NCBI GenBank assembly: GCA_039649175.1
Contig: JBBWZS010000020.1
Span: 13,384 to 77,383, forward strand
Direction: 5' to 3'
DNA length: 64,000 bases
DNA from: DATAQC01 sp039649175
GTDB taxonomy: Bacteria; Actinomycetota; Acidimicrobiia; Acidimicrobiales; AC-14
Below, in pieces: positions 24,167 to 32,839 of this stretch. The notes below the pieces were generated by a model. That model was not told the DNA's origin, ran no database searches, and was given only the letters and a program-made list of their open reading frames with translations. Both the position numbers and the translations under genes were made by a program. Positions within the stretch are counted from its first letter, which is position 1, and every line of letters begins with the position of its first letter.

Positions 24167-25180
24167 CTGTCCCCTGACCCTGGCGCCGACGGCAACGGGC
24201 CGGCTCCGGACATCGAAGTGGTGCCCCCCACGGGCCCGATCCCCCTCTCCCGGGGAGCGGCCGAACGGGCGCTGCTGCGCGTCGACCACTACCCCCGCCA
24301 CGCCGAGCTGACGGGCGTCCACCGGCTCACGTCCACCGGCACCGTGTTCCTCGATTTCATCGTCGTCGACGACCAGCCGTTCGTCTTCCAGCCGGGCTAC
24401 TTCGTGGGGATCCAGGCCGAGGTCGACGGCATCGGCCTGCGCCGCAGCCCGTACTGCATCGCCTCGCCACCGAACGACGAGCGCAGGTTCCGCCTGCTGG
24501 TGCGCGAGGTCACCGAGGCGCCGATGTCGTACTACCTCACCGGCCTCAACATCGGCGACGTCATCAACTTCCGGGGTCCCAGCGGGCGCTCGATGATCCC
24601 GAGGGACGGTGACCACGATCTGGTGTACCTGGCCACCGGGGTCGGGGTGGGCCCCGTCCTCGCCCTCGTCGACCACCTGGCCGCCCATCACATCGAGAAG
24701 AAGGTGACGCTGTACTGGGGCCTGCGCCTCACGTCCGACATCTGCCTGCTCGACGAGCTCGACGCCCTGGTGGCGCGCTACCCGTCGTTCAGCTACCGGA
24801 TCACCCTCTCGCAGCCGCCTCCCGACTGGGACGGGTTGCGGGGCCGGGTCACCGAATCGGTGCCGCCGTTGCTCGGAACCCTGGGAGACAAACGGTTCTA
24901 CCTGGTGGGCAACGGCGCCATGATCGCGGAGATGGAGTTCGCCCTGTCCGACCTGGGCGTCGACCGGACCCTGGTGCACCAGGAGGTGTACTTCAACGTG
25001 CGCTACCGGCCCGACCCCATGGCCCTGGCTGACATCCGCGCCCGGTTCGTGGCCAACGACTTGTTCTCGCCCCACAGTCACCAGGAAGCGGGCCTGCTCT
25101 ACCCGGAGAACCCCATCTCCCGCCGGCGCCGGCCGAGCACGTCGATGGGCTCACCCGGCACTCCCCGCCGGCCCGAGTAG
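24167..25180 (+). CDS. Ferredoxin-NADP reductase family oxidoreductase
   Basis: About 337 residues. The FAD-binding half contains the RxYS-type block as LRRSPYCIASPP and the NAD(P)-binding half starts LVYLATGVGVGPVLALVDHL, with YWGLRLTSDICLLDEL and FYLVGNGAMIAEMEFALSDL. Such enzymes shuttle electrons between NAD(P)H and ferredoxin or flavodoxin. The start is unusual: no ATG/GTG/TTG lies behind a ribosome site, but CTG 24167 is preceded at five bases by GGAGG; GTG 24218 is the conventional alternative. A basic C-terminal tail (SRRRRPSTS) extends beyond the family core. It precedes a flavin amine oxidase by 13 bases. Confidence 0.8.
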   Translation: MSPDPGADGNGPAPDIEVVPPTGPIPLSRGAAERALLRVDHYPRHAELTGVHRLTSTGTVFLDFIVVDDQPFVFQPGYFVGIQAEVDGIGLRRSPYCIASPPNDERRFRLLVREVTEAPMSYYLTGLNIGDVINFRGPSGRSMIPRDGDHDLVYLATGVGVGPVLALVDHLAAHHIEKKVTLYWGLRLTSDICLLDELDALVARYPSFSYRITLSQPPPDWDGLRGRVTESVPPLLGTLGDKRFYLVGNGAMIAEMEFALSDLGVDRTLVHQEVYFNVRYRPDPMALADIRARFVANDLFSPHSHQEAGLLYPENPISRRRRPSTSMGSPGTPRRPE

Positions 25181-25193
25181 CACCGGCGCACCG

Positions 25194-26297
25194 ATGGACG
25201 TGCTCGTCGTCGGGGCGGGCCTGGCCGGTCTCACCGCGGCCGCCGACCTGCACGCCGCCGGGTTGTCGGTCGCCATCGTCGAGGCGCGCGACCGGGTGGG
25301 CGGACGGCTGTTGACCCTCGCTCCCGACGGGCTGGGCCATGGCGCCTGGTTCGACCTGGGGGCCACCTGGTACTGGGGCGACCAACCGCAGATCCGGGCC
25401 CTGGGCGCCGAGCTGGACCTCGAGTCCTTCGCCCAGTTCGCCGACGGCCGCGGTCTGGTCGAGGAGGCACCGGGGGACGGGCCCATCCCCGTCGACGTCC
25501 CCCCGGCTGCCCCTGCCGAGCTCCGCTTCGTCGGGGGTGCCCAGCAGCTGTGCCTGCGCCTGGTCGAACGCCTGCCCGCCGACTCGGTGATCCTCGCCAC
25601 CTCGGTCACCGCCCTGTCCGCCGAGGGCCGCGGCGTGACGGCCGCGACCTCCGGCCCCGGGGCGGAGGCGGGGCGGGTGGAGGCGTCGTTCGCGGTCGTG
25701 GCCGTGCCTCCCCGCCTGGCCCTCGAGCGCATCACCTTCACACCGCCGTTGCCCGCCGAGGTGGCCCGGGTGATGAAGGCCACCACCACCTGGATGGCCC
25801 AGGCCGTCAAGTGTGTGGCCGTGTACGACACGGCGTTCTGGCGCCGGGCGGGATGGTCGGGCTTCGCCTTCAGCACCACCGGGCCGTTGCGCGAGGTGCA
25901 CGACGCCTGCACCCACGACGGCTCCGTCGCCGCCCTGTGGGGCTTCCTCGCCGGCGACGACGAGGTGCGTTCCATCGGGCCCGCCGAGCGGGCGCCGTTG
26001 ATCTTCGCCCAGCTGGAGCGCCTCTTCGGGCCCGCCGCCGGCGACCCCGCGCAGTACTTCGAGCGGGACTGGTCGGCCGATCCCAACACCATCGACGACG
26101 AGTGGTACTGGGTGGAGGGCGAGCCCCTCGATCACGGTCACCCGGCTCTGGGCGAGGCGTTGCTCGACGGGCGGGTGGTGCTGGCCGGCGCAGAGACCGA
26201 GGCCGTGGGGGGCGGCCACATGGAGGGCGCGGTGCGGTCGGGCCACCGGGCGGCCGAGCTCGTCCTGGGCGCGGCGGGTGCCCGACATACGGAGTGA
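25194..26297 (+). CDS. Flavin-containing amine oxidase (FAD-dependent)
   Basis: A 367-residue flavoprotein of the monoamine oxidase/phytoene desaturase class. The dinucleotide-binding N-terminus is VLVVGAGLAGLTAAADLHAA, followed by VEARDRVGGRLLT and FDLGATWYWG. Near the C-terminus GRVVLAGAETEAVGGGHMEG and AVRSGHRAAELVL form the second FAD-binding segment. Substrate cannot be assigned. It lies 13 bases after the ferredoxin reductase, so the two are probably co-transcribed. This is unrelated in fold to the copper amine oxidase-like protein at 9.3-11 kb. Confidence 0.85.
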   Translation: MDVLVVGAGLAGLTAAADLHAAGLSVAIVEARDRVGGRLLTLAPDGLGHGAWFDLGATWYWGDQPQIRALGAELDLESFAQFADGRGLVEEAPGDGPIPVDVPPAAPAELRFVGGAQQLCLRLVERLPADSVILATSVTALSAEGRGVTAATSGPGAEAGRVEASFAVVAVPPRLALERITFTPPLPAEVARVMKATTTWMAQAVKCVAVYDTAFWRRAGWSGFAFSTTGPLREVHDACTHDGSVAALWGFLAGDDEVRSIGPAERAPLIFAQLERLFGPAAGDPAQYFERDWSADPNTIDDEWYWVEGEPLDHGHPALGEALLDGRVVLAGAETEAVGGGHMEGAVRSGHRAAELVLGAAGARHTE

Positions 26298-26393
26298 GCG
26301 TGGCTCGAACTCGAGAGTGAGCAGCGGCCGGGCACCCGGCGGACCGGCTCGGTACCATACGATCCCACGTTCAGGCAAAAGGGGAGGCCGAAC

Positions 26394-27134
26394 ATGAGGG
26401 TCAAATGGTCTGCAGCCGTCTTGGTGACACCTCTGTTGTTGCTGGTGCCGATCGTGAGCAGCGCCCCGGCTGGCGCCGGGCTGACCGCAGTGTGCAATGT
26501 CGGTCCCGACCAGCCGCCGATCCCGGCCACCATCACCGGCTCGGGGTTCATCCAGGGCACCTCGGGCGACGATGTGATCGTCGGCAGCGCAGGCGACGAC
26601 ACCATCGTCGCGTCGGGCGGCAACGACGTCATCTGTGCCGAGGGCGGCAACGACACCGTCAACGGGGGGGGCGGTGACGACACCATCTTCGGTGACGGCG
26701 CCGGTCCCAACGACCCACCACCGTTCGGCCCGGGTGGCGACGACCGCCTGGTCGGGGGCTCGGGCAACGACCAGATCTTCGGGTTGGGGGGCAACGACAG
26801 CATCCAGGGCAGCGATGGAAATGACTTCCTCGTCGGCATGGGTGGTGAGGATCGAATCAGGGGTGGCGACGGGAAGGACACCATCTTCGGTGGTCCCGGC
26901 GACGACAACCTCGGTGGCGACACCGGCAACGACACCATCTTCGGGAACTTCCAGAGCGACACCATCTTCGGTGGAGGGGGATCCGACTTCATCAACGGTG
27001 ACAACCCCCCCGGCGAGCCCGGCGGCCCTCCGGGCGGCCCTCACGAGACTCCCGGCGCCACGGACACCTGTGACGGCGGAGGATCGATCAACACCATCGT
27101 CAACTGCGAGGTGGTGACGGGCGGCGTCGCCTGA
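26394..27134 (+). CDS. Secreted RTX-type calcium-binding repeat protein
   Basis: A 246-residue exported protein. The signal peptide is WSAAVLVTPLLLLVPIVSSA with cleavage probably after PAGA. The mature part contains about ten glycine/aspartate nonapeptide repeats (GGNDVICAE, GGNDTVNGG, GGDDTIFGD, GGNDQIFGL and others), which form a calcium-binding beta-roll. The last part is Gly/Pro-rich and ends CDGGGSINTIVNCEVV, with a possible disulfide. There is no catalytic domain, and no type I exporter is nearby, so Sec-dependent secretion is expected. The ATG follows GGGGAGG. Confidence 0.88.
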   Translation: MRVKWSAAVLVTPLLLLVPIVSSAPAGAGLTAVCNVGPDQPPIPATITGSGFIQGTSGDDVIVGSAGDDTIVASGGNDVICAEGGNDTVNGGGGDDTIFGDGAGPNDPPPFGPGGDDRLVGGSGNDQIFGLGGNDSIQGSDGNDFLVGMGGEDRIRGGDGKDTIFGGPGDDNLGGDTGNDTIFGNFQSDTIFGGGGSDFINGDNPPGEPGGPPGGPHETPGATDTCDGGGSINTIVNCEVVTGGVA

Positions 27135-27207
27135 TCCTCGGCGGCTGGCCGCCACACCCTTCCGACGTGCATGGCGCGCCTGAGGCGGGCCCTGCACGGT
27201 TGGGATT

Positions 27208-28260
27208 TCAGGCGGCGTAGACGTCGATCTCGGTGGCTTTCACCGACACCCAGACCGGGCCTCCGTCCCGGAGGTGGAGGTCGGCAGCGGCCGCCGGCGT
27301 CACCTCGGCCACGATGGGCGGGGAGCCGGCGATCTCGACCCGCACGCGATCGGCCTGGAGATCGAGGGCTCCGGCCTCGCCCGCCCAGATGTTGCGGGGG
27401 CTGCCCTCGGGACGGCTGCGGTGCAGGGCGACGGCCCGGGGGTGCACCAGGGCGAAGACGGGCCCCCGCAGGTCGCCGGCCACGGTGAGCGAGCCTCCGG
27501 CGGTGAGGGTGACCTCGGCGCCCCGGGCCGTGCCCTCGAAGAGGTTGAGGCCCACCAGGGCGGCCACCCACGGCGAGCGGGGCCGGGCCGTGACCTCCGA
27601 CATGGGCCCCTGCTGGGTGACCCGGCCGTTCTCGACGACCACGAGGCGGTCGCCGATGGCCATGGCGTCGACGGGGTCGTGGGTGACCATCACCCGGACG
27701 CCGGCCGACCCGGCCAGCCGGGCCCGCAGCTCACGGCGTAGCTGGGCCCTGCCGGCGGCGTCGACCGCGGCGAGGGGCTCGTCGAGCAACAGGAGGGCGG
27801 GCTCGGTGGCCAGGGCCCGGGCCAGGGCCACCCGCTGGGCCTCGCCCCCCGACAGGGCGGAGGGGCGGCGGGAAGCGAGCTCGCCGACGCCCATCCGGTC
27901 GAGCCACTCCCGCGCCGACCGGCGGGCGCCGAACCGCCGCCGGCCCCTGGCCCGCAGCCCGTAGGCGACGTTGTCGAGGGCGCTCAAATGCGGGAACAGG
28001 AGGTAGTCCTGGAACACGACGGCGACCGGTCGCCGCTCGGGCGGCACGTGGATGCCGGTCGCGGTGTCGTCGAGCACGACGCCGTCGAGGACAACGTGGC
28101 CCCGGTCGATGGCGGTCAGTCCCGCCAGGGCGCGCAGCAGGGTGGTCTTGCCTGCGCCGTTGGGGCCGACGACGGCGACGATCTCGGCGGCGGTGGCGTC
28201 GAGGGCGACGGCGAGGTCGAGCGATCCCACCCGGACGGCCAGGTCAGCGCGAAGACCCAT
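27208..28260 (-). CDS. modC: Molybdate ABC transporter ATP-binding protein ModC
   Basis: A 350-residue ATPase. Walker A is GPNGAGKTTLLRAL, the Q-loop is VVFQDYLLFPHLSALDNVAY, the signature is LSGGEAQRVALARAL, and Walker B is LLLLDEPLAAVD with the switch His in VMVTHDP. The C-terminal 70 or so residues (NIWAGEAGALDLQADRVRVE) form a TOBE/Mop molybdate-binding domain, which distinguishes ModC from other importers. It overlaps modB by 17 bases at its start and ends the modABC operon. Molybdate uptake fits the molybdenum-dependent formate dehydrogenase at the start of the window. Confidence 0.9.
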   Translation of the reverse strand: MGLRADLAVRVGSLDLAVALDATAAEIVAVVGPNGAGKTTLLRALAGLTAIDRGHVVLDGVVLDDTATGIHVPPERRPVAVVFQDYLLFPHLSALDNVAYGLRARGRRRFGARRSAREWLDRMGVGELASRRPSALSGGEAQRVALARALATEPALLLLDEPLAAVDAAGRAQLRRELRARLAGSAGVRVMVTHDPVDAMAIGDRLVVVENGRVTQQGPMSEVTARPRSPWVAALVGLNLFEGTARGAEVTLTAGGSLTVAGDLRGPVFALVHPRAVALHRSRPEGSPRNIWAGEAGALDLQADRVRVEIAGSPPIVAEVTPAAAADLHLRDGGPVWVSVKATEIDVYAA

Positions 28261-29041
28261 CTCCTCCCACCAACCTCCCCCGTAGGGCCACCAGCACGGC
28301 CAAGGCGACCCCCAGCAGGACCAGCGACAGGGCGATGGCGCCCTCGGGCCGGGTCTGGAGGGTGACGTAGATGGCGCTGGGCATGGTCTGGGTGCGGCCC
28401 GGGAGGTTGCCGGCGAAGGTGATGGTGGCGCCGAACTCGCCCAGGGCGCGCGCCCAGCACAGGGCGGCGCCGGCGGCCACCGAGGGAGCGGCCAGGGGAA
28501 GGGTGACGGTGCGGAACCTCCGCCAGGGGCCGGCCCCCAGGGTCGCGGCGGCCTCGTCGTAGCACCGGTTGGCCTGGCGCAGGCCGGCCTCGGCGGTGAT
28601 GACCAGGAACGGCATGGCCACGAACGCCTCGGCCACGATCACCCCTCTGGTGGTGAAGGGCAGCGGGAACCCGGGCAGCGACCCGAAGTGGCGTCCGAGG
28701 AAGCCGCCCCGTCCGAACGCCGACAGCAGGGCGACGCCGCCCACGACGGGCGGCAGCACCATGGGCAGCAGGACCAGGGCTCGCACCAGCGAGCGGCCGG
28801 GGAACGACAACCGGGCCAGGACCCAGGCCAGCGGCACCCCGAGCACGACGGCCACCGCCAGCGCGCCCAGCGAGCACTCCAGCGAGAGGCGCAGGGCCTG
28901 GCCCACCTCGGGAGTGGACAGCTCCGGGCCCAGCCGTGACCACGGCGCCCGTTGCAGCAGGCCGATGAGGGGCACGGCGACCAGCGCCACTGCCCCCACC
29001 GCGGGCACGACGAGCCCCAGCGGTGGACGGGCCTTACTCAC
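28244..29041 (-). CDS. modB: Molybdate ABC transporter permease ModB
   Basis: A 265-residue integral membrane protein with about six helices, starting LGLVVPAVGAVALVAVPLIG. The EAA loop that docks on ModC is visible as YDEAAATLGAGPWRRFRTV. Blocks LLPMVLPPVVGGVALLSAFG and ARALGEFGATITFAGNLPG are typical of ModB. The start ATG (29041) overlaps the modA stop by four bases, so expression is coupled. Confidence 0.92.
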   Translation of the reverse strand: MSKARPPLGLVVPAVGAVALVAVPLIGLLQRAPWSRLGPELSTPEVGQALRLSLECSLGALAVAVVLGVPLAWVLARLSFPGRSLVRALVLLPMVLPPVVGGVALLSAFGRGGFLGRHFGSLPGFPLPFTTRGVIVAEAFVAMPFLVITAEAGLRQANRCYDEAAATLGAGPWRRFRTVTLPLAAPSVAAGAALCWARALGEFGATITFAGNLPGRTQTMPSAIYVTLQTRPEGAIALSLVLLGVALAVLVALRGRLVGGDGSSR

Positions 29042-29841
29042 GGGGCCCCGAAGCCGTGGGACGCCAGGGTGGCCTCACCGGCGCCGCCCACCAGGTCGTC
29101 GACGAACGCCTGGGCGCGGCGGCGGTTCGTGGTGGCGCGCACCACGGCAGCCGGATACCGGGTCACCACGTTGGCATCGTCGGGGATCTCGACTCGTGTC
29201 ACCTCGTCGCCGGCCGCGGCCGCGTCGGTGACGTAGACGATGCCGGCGTCGGCGTCGCCGGATGCCACCCGGCGCAGCACCGCCTTCACGTCCAGCTCCC
29301 GTGACACCGGGTGCACCGTCACACCGGCGCGCCGCAGCGCCTCGGCGGCCGACCGTCCCGCCGGCACCGCAGGGTCGGCGAGGACCACCCTCCGGTCGTC
29401 GTTGGCCAGGTCACCCAGCGAGGACACACCCTTGGGGTTGCCTCTTTGCACCACGATGGCCAGCTTGTTGTGCGCGAAGATCCGGGGAGCGTCGACCAGC
29501 CCGGCCGCCACCAACGGCGCCATGCTGGTCTCGTCGGCGGTGGCCACCACGTCGGCAGGGGCGCCGGCGCCGACCTGGGCCACAACCTGCTGGGACCCGG
29601 CGAAGCTGTAGGTGACGGCCAGGCCGGCGTGGTCGGTCGCCCGCCGCCAGCCGGGGTCGTCGAACGCCTCGGTGAGCGAGGCGGCCGCCACCACGGTGAG
29701 CGAGCCAGTGGCGCCATGCGTCGATGGCGGCGAGGCACCGACGTGGCAGCCGCCGGCGGCCAGCGCCGTGACCGCGAGCATCGCCGTCGCCACCACCGCC
29801 CGCGGGCGGGAACGGCGCCGGCCCCCTCTCACTCCGGTCAC
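29038..29841 (-). CDS. modA: Molybdate-binding lipoprotein ModA
   Basis: A 267-residue substrate-binding protein. The lipoprotein signal ends in the lipobox ALAAGGC, anchoring it outside the membrane. Mature blocks are those of ModA: LTVVAAASLTEAFDD, VTYSFAGSQQVVAQVGAGAP, DVVATADETSMAPLVAAGLV, FAHNKLAIVVQRGNP and DAGIVYVTDAAAAGDEV. GTG 29841 overlaps the stop of the upstream regulator gene (GTGA). The long in-frame extension to 30174 is antisense-like shadow and is not used. Confidence 0.9.
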   Translation of the reverse strand: MTGVRGGRRRSRPRAVVATAMLAVTALAAGGCHVGASPPSTHGATGSLTVVAAASLTEAFDDPGWRRATDHAGLAVTYSFAGSQQVVAQVGAGAPADVVATADETSMAPLVAAGLVDAPRIFAHNKLAIVVQRGNPKGVSSLGDLANDDRRVVLADPAVPAGRSAAEALRRAGVTVHPVSRELDVKAVLRRVASGDADAGIVYVTDAAAAGDEVTRVEIPDDANVVTRYPAAVVRATTNRRRAQAFVDDLVGGAGEATLASHGFGAP

Positions 29842-30239
29842 TCCGGCGCCGCCACCTCGATGACCACGTTGGTGGCCTTGATGACGGCGACGGCCAGCAT
29901 GCCCGGCGCCAGGCCCAGCTCGTCGGCCGCCTCCCGGCTCATCAGCGACACCACCCGGTGGCGGCCGGCGTAGATCTCCACCTGGGCCATCACCTTGTCC
30001 TTGACCACCTCGGTGACGATGCCGGCGAAGCGGTTCCGTGCCGATCCCGACACGACGACACCCGAGTCGGGCCCCGACGCCTGCGCCGAGGCGAATTGGG
30101 CCAGCACCTCGCCGTCGACGACGCGGCGGCCGCCCGCGGTGCGGGTCGTGGCCAACTTGCCCGCATCGGCCCACCGCCGCACGGTGTCGGGGCTGACCCC
30201 GAGCAACTCGGCTGCCTGCCCCATGCGATACGCCACCAT
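29838..30239 (-). CDS. Helix-turn-helix plus TOBE (molybdate-binding) regulator
   Basis: A 133-residue protein. The N-terminal half is a MerR/excisionase-type helix-turn-helix: YRMGQAAELLGVSPDTVRRW, then ADAGKLATTRTAGGRRVVD. The C-terminal half (ARNRFAGIVTEVVKDKVMAQ ... SREAADELGLAPGMLAVAVI) is a single TOBE/Mop domain, which binds molybdate. It is the first gene of the modABC operon and probably adjusts its transcription to molybdate, like ModE but with a different DNA-binding domain. ATG 30239 is preferred over an in-frame ATG at 30290 because the helix-turn-helix starts there. Confidence 0.85.
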   Translation of the reverse strand: MVAYRMGQAAELLGVSPDTVRRWADAGKLATTRTAGGRRVVDGEVLAQFASAQASGPDSGVVVSGSARNRFAGIVTEVVKDKVMAQVEIYAGRHRVVSLMSREAADELGLAPGMLAVAVIKATNVVIEVAAPE

Positions 30240-30456
30240 GGCGGCAAGCCTAACCCGCAGTTGCTGCTTCGTTCCCTCTCTCCTCCCCATACCTGCGGGT
30301 CGGATGCATGTTGGAGCCGACGTTTGCGCCCACGGTCAGAAACCCGGAAGACGGTGGGCCTCAGCGGGGTTGTGATGAATGGCGGACGGGAGCCTCGGGT
30401 CGTCAGCCCGACGCCGAACCGAATCTTTGGCCGTACGACTCACGTGGAGCATGCCC

Positions 30457-31398
30457 ATGCCGCAAGGCAGCAGCGATCGTTCGAATACCGAGGACATCCT
30501 CCGGCGCTACCTGTGCGAGATCGGCCGCACACCGCTCCTCAGCAAGGATGACGAGCAGCGTCTGGGGCGGGTGATCGCAGACGGGCGCAGTGCTGCCTCG
30601 GCGTTGCGACGTCGGGGCCAGGAACTGCCCGCGGAACGGCGTGACGAGCTGGAGGCGGCGGTGGCCGAGGGCGAGAAGGCGGCTCAGACCTTCGTCGAGT
30701 CGAACCTGCGCCTGGTCGTCTCCGTGGCCAAGCGCTACCAGTCGTCGGACCTCCCGCTCCTGGACCTGATCCAGGAGGGCAACCTCGGCCTGATCCGGGC
30801 GGTGGAGAAGTTCGACGTGACCAAGGGGTTCCGGTTCTCCACCTACGCGACCTGGTGGATCCGTCAGGCCATCGGCCTGGCCGTGGCCAACACCGGCCGC
30901 ACCATCCGCCTTCCGGTGCACGTCGGCGAGACGGTCGCCAAGGTCCAGCGGGCCCGGGTGGCCCTGGAGGCGGAGCTGGGCCGCCCACCGGACATCGAAG
31001 AGCTGTCAGCGCAGACCGATCTCTCACCGGCCCGGGTCCAAGAGGCGCTCCAACAGGGGCACCACCCCACGTCGATCTTCGACCCGATGGCCGCCGACCA
31101 CGACCTCACCCTGGCTGACGTCATCGAGGATCCCAACGAGACCAGCGCCATCGACCAGGTCATCGCCGCCTCGCTGCCCGCCCAGGTTCGGGACCTCCTG
31201 AGCGTCCTCACCGATCGAGAGCGCGAGATCGTCTGTCTGCGGTACGGCCTCGATCGGGGGAAGCCTCGCACTCTCGCCGAGCTCGGTCACGCCTGCAGGC
31301 TCAGCCCCGAGGGTGTCCGTCACGTGGAGAAGAAGGCCCTGGCCAAGCTGCGCCGCCAGTGCACCTCGGCCGGCCTCATCGACCTGCTCGCCGGCTGA
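30457..31398 (+). CDS. Group 2 RNA polymerase sigma-70 family factor
   Basis: A 313-residue sigma factor. Region 1.2 is DILRRYLCEIGRTPLLSKDD; region 2 is NLRLVVSVAKRYQ, LPLLDLIQEGNLGLIRAVEK and RFSTYATWWIRQAIGLAVAN; region 3 includes RPPDIEELSAQTDLSPARV; region 4 is LTDREREIVCLRYGL with LAELGHACRLSPEGVRHVEK. No long acidic N-terminal region is present, so it is an alternative rather than the primary sigma. ATG 30457 has GGAG seven bases upstream; ATGs at 30379 and 30451 are in frame but worse placed. Its regulon cannot be inferred from the window. Confidence 0.9.
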   Translation: MPQGSSDRSNTEDILRRYLCEIGRTPLLSKDDEQRLGRVIADGRSAASALRRRGQELPAERRDELEAAVAEGEKAAQTFVESNLRLVVSVAKRYQSSDLPLLDLIQEGNLGLIRAVEKFDVTKGFRFSTYATWWIRQAIGLAVANTGRTIRLPVHVGETVAKVQRARVALEAELGRPPDIEELSAQTDLSPARVQEALQQGHHPTSIFDPMAADHDLTLADVIEDPNETSAIDQVIAASLPAQVRDLLSVLTDREREIVCLRYGLDRGKPRTLAELGHACRLSPEGVRHVEKKALAKLRRQCTSAGLIDLLAG

Positions 31399-31461
31399 CA
31401 CCGGTCACGGCGCGTCGCCGCGCCTCCCCGGGGTGATTCCCGAGAACTGACCCCGATCCCT

Positions 31462-32370
31462 TCAGCGGGCCCGGGCGGGAGTGCGGGTGGTGGTGCGGGC
31501 GCGGGAAGGGCCGGCGGAGGGGCGCTTCGGGGCAGCCTGGCGCTTGACGCGACCGGCGGCCTCCTTGGCCTCGCCCTTGACCGCTTCGGTCGACCCCTTG
31601 GCCTGGCGCTTCACCCGAGAGGTCGCCCCCTTGGCCTCCTTGGTGACCGTCTCGGTGGCGTCGGTGGCCCGCTCCTTCACCGTGCCGACCGACGACTCGG
31701 CCGTGCCCTTGACCTGCCCGGCCGCCTCGGTGGCCGTCTCCTTGACCTTCTCGAGGCTCTGCTGGGCGCTGGATTGAAGCTCGCCGGCCACCGACTTGCC
31801 CGCCTCGGCCACGCTCTTGGTGATCGGCTCCAGCCTCTCCTTGGCCTTGTCGGTGAGCTGCTTCTCCCTGTCGGTGGGCGGAAGCAGGGCGGCGGCGAAG
31901 AACCCGCCGGCGAAGGCCAGGAGGCCGGCGGCGACGGGGTTGCCCTCGGCCTTGCGGCGAGCCCCCTGCGGGGCGTCGCGCACGTTGTCGACCACCGTCG
32001 AGGCCGCCGAACCGGCGCGCGCTCCCACGGTGGGGCTCTGGGCCCGGACGGTGCCGGCCCTTCCGGACAGCTGGCCCCCGCCGATGCTGGCGCTGCCACT
32101 CCCGTTGCCACTGCCGTGGCCATTGCCGTTCCCGCTGCCGCTTCCGACCACGCTGCGCACCCCCTGGCGGACGGCGTCCGCCCCTCGTCGGGCCAGCCGG
32201 GCGGGGCTGACCTTCTCCTTCACGTCGTCGACCTTGTCGGCCAGATCGGCCTTGGCCCTGGCCACCACCTTCTTGGGGGCGACTCGGTCGCCCACGGCCT
32301 CGAGCGTCTCGCCCAGGTCTTCGCGGATGTCGTCGATCTCGCTCCTGAGCTCCTCCGGGCTTCTGTCCAT
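31462..32370 (-). CDS. DUF3618 domain protein with long helical basic tail
   Basis: A 302-residue protein. The N-terminus is a DUF3618 domain (SPEELRSEIDDIREDLGETL, EAVGDRVAPKKVVARA). A Gly/Ser/Asn-rich linker follows (GSGSGNGNGHGSGNGSGSA), then one membrane segment (AAGLLAFAGGFFAAALLPP), then about 100 residues of Lys/Glu/Ala/Thr heptad-like repeats (KETATEAAGQVKG, KERATDATETVTKEAKG) resembling LEA-type or apolipoprotein-like helices. It ends in a basic tail. It is the third gene of a three-gene envelope cluster with a holin-like protein; one base separates it from its neighbour. Confidence 0.82.
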   Translation of the reverse strand: MDRSPEELRSEIDDIREDLGETLEAVGDRVAPKKVVARAKADLADKVDDVKEKVSPARLARRGADAVRQGVRSVVGSGSGNGNGHGSGNGSGSASIGGGQLSGRAGTVRAQSPTVGARAGSAASTVVDNVRDAPQGARRKAEGNPVAAGLLAFAGGFFAAALLPPTDREKQLTDKAKERLEPITKSVAEAGKSVAGELQSSAQQSLEKVKETATEAAGQVKGTAESSVGTVKERATDATETVTKEAKGATSRVKRQAKGSTEAVKGEAKEAAGRVKRQAAPKRPSAGPSRARTTTRTPARAR

Positions 32371-32371
32371 C

Positions 32372-32839
32372 TCAGTACCTTCTTCCCCATGCGTCGCTGT
32401 AGGTGGGTTGCTCGGAGCTGTTGACGCCCCGCTGGAGTGAGTCCTTGGCCGTCTCCACGTCTTCCTTCACCGTCTCCACCGTCTGCTGCGGCACGGGGCG
32501 GACGGTGGACAGCTTGGACTTGCCCTGGACGGCCAGGACGCCGGCCACGGCCAGGAAGACCACACCGACCACGAGGAAGGCCACGCCCGCGGGCATGATC
32601 TCGGCCAGCCCCCACGCGGCGGCGAAGGCGAGCAGGATCAGGGCGACGAAGCCGACGGCGCCGGCGGCTCCGAACGCCCCCAGCCCCTTGCCCGCCTGGG
32701 CGATCTGCTCCTTGGTCTCGACCCGGGCCAGCTCCATCTCCTTGCGGACGAGTTGCTGGAGCTGACCGGTGACGTCGGAGATGAGCTCGCCCAGGGACGG
32801 TTCGTCCTTGCTCATCGAAGCGGAGGGGCCCACGGTCAC
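32372..32839 (-). CDS. Phage holin family / Act superfamily III membrane protein
   Basis: About 155 residues. The N-terminal amphipathic part (SLGELISDVTGQLQQLVRKE and MELARVETKEQIAQ) and two helices (GAVGFVALILLAFAAAWGLA, VAFLVVGVVFLAVAGVLAVQ) match the 'phage holin family' proteins of actinobacteria, which despite their name are chromosomal membrane proteins found with DUF3618 genes. The C-terminus is Thr/Glu-rich (VETVKEDVETAKDSLQRG). The start is uncertain between GTG 32839, which overlaps the upstream stop, and ATG 32815. No lysis role is implied. Confidence 0.82.
   Translation of the reverse strand: MTVGPSASMSKDEPSLGELISDVTGQLQQLVRKEMELARVETKEQIAQAGKGLGAFGAAGAVGFVALILLAFAAAWGLAEIMPAGVAFLVVGVVFLAVAGVLAVQGKSKLSTVRPVPQQTVETVKEDVETAKDSLQRGVNSSEQPTYSDAWGRRY

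Noticed and set aside
31409..31424. GGCGCG-TCGC-CGCGCC hairpin as terminator after the sigma factor
   Set aside because: The stem is only 6 bp with a GC-rich background, so it is too weak to list as a feature.
32372..32839. Prophage, from the phage holin family protein
   Set aside because: The family is chromosomal in actinobacteria and sits with DUF3618 genes; no phage structural, integrase or lysis genes are nearby.
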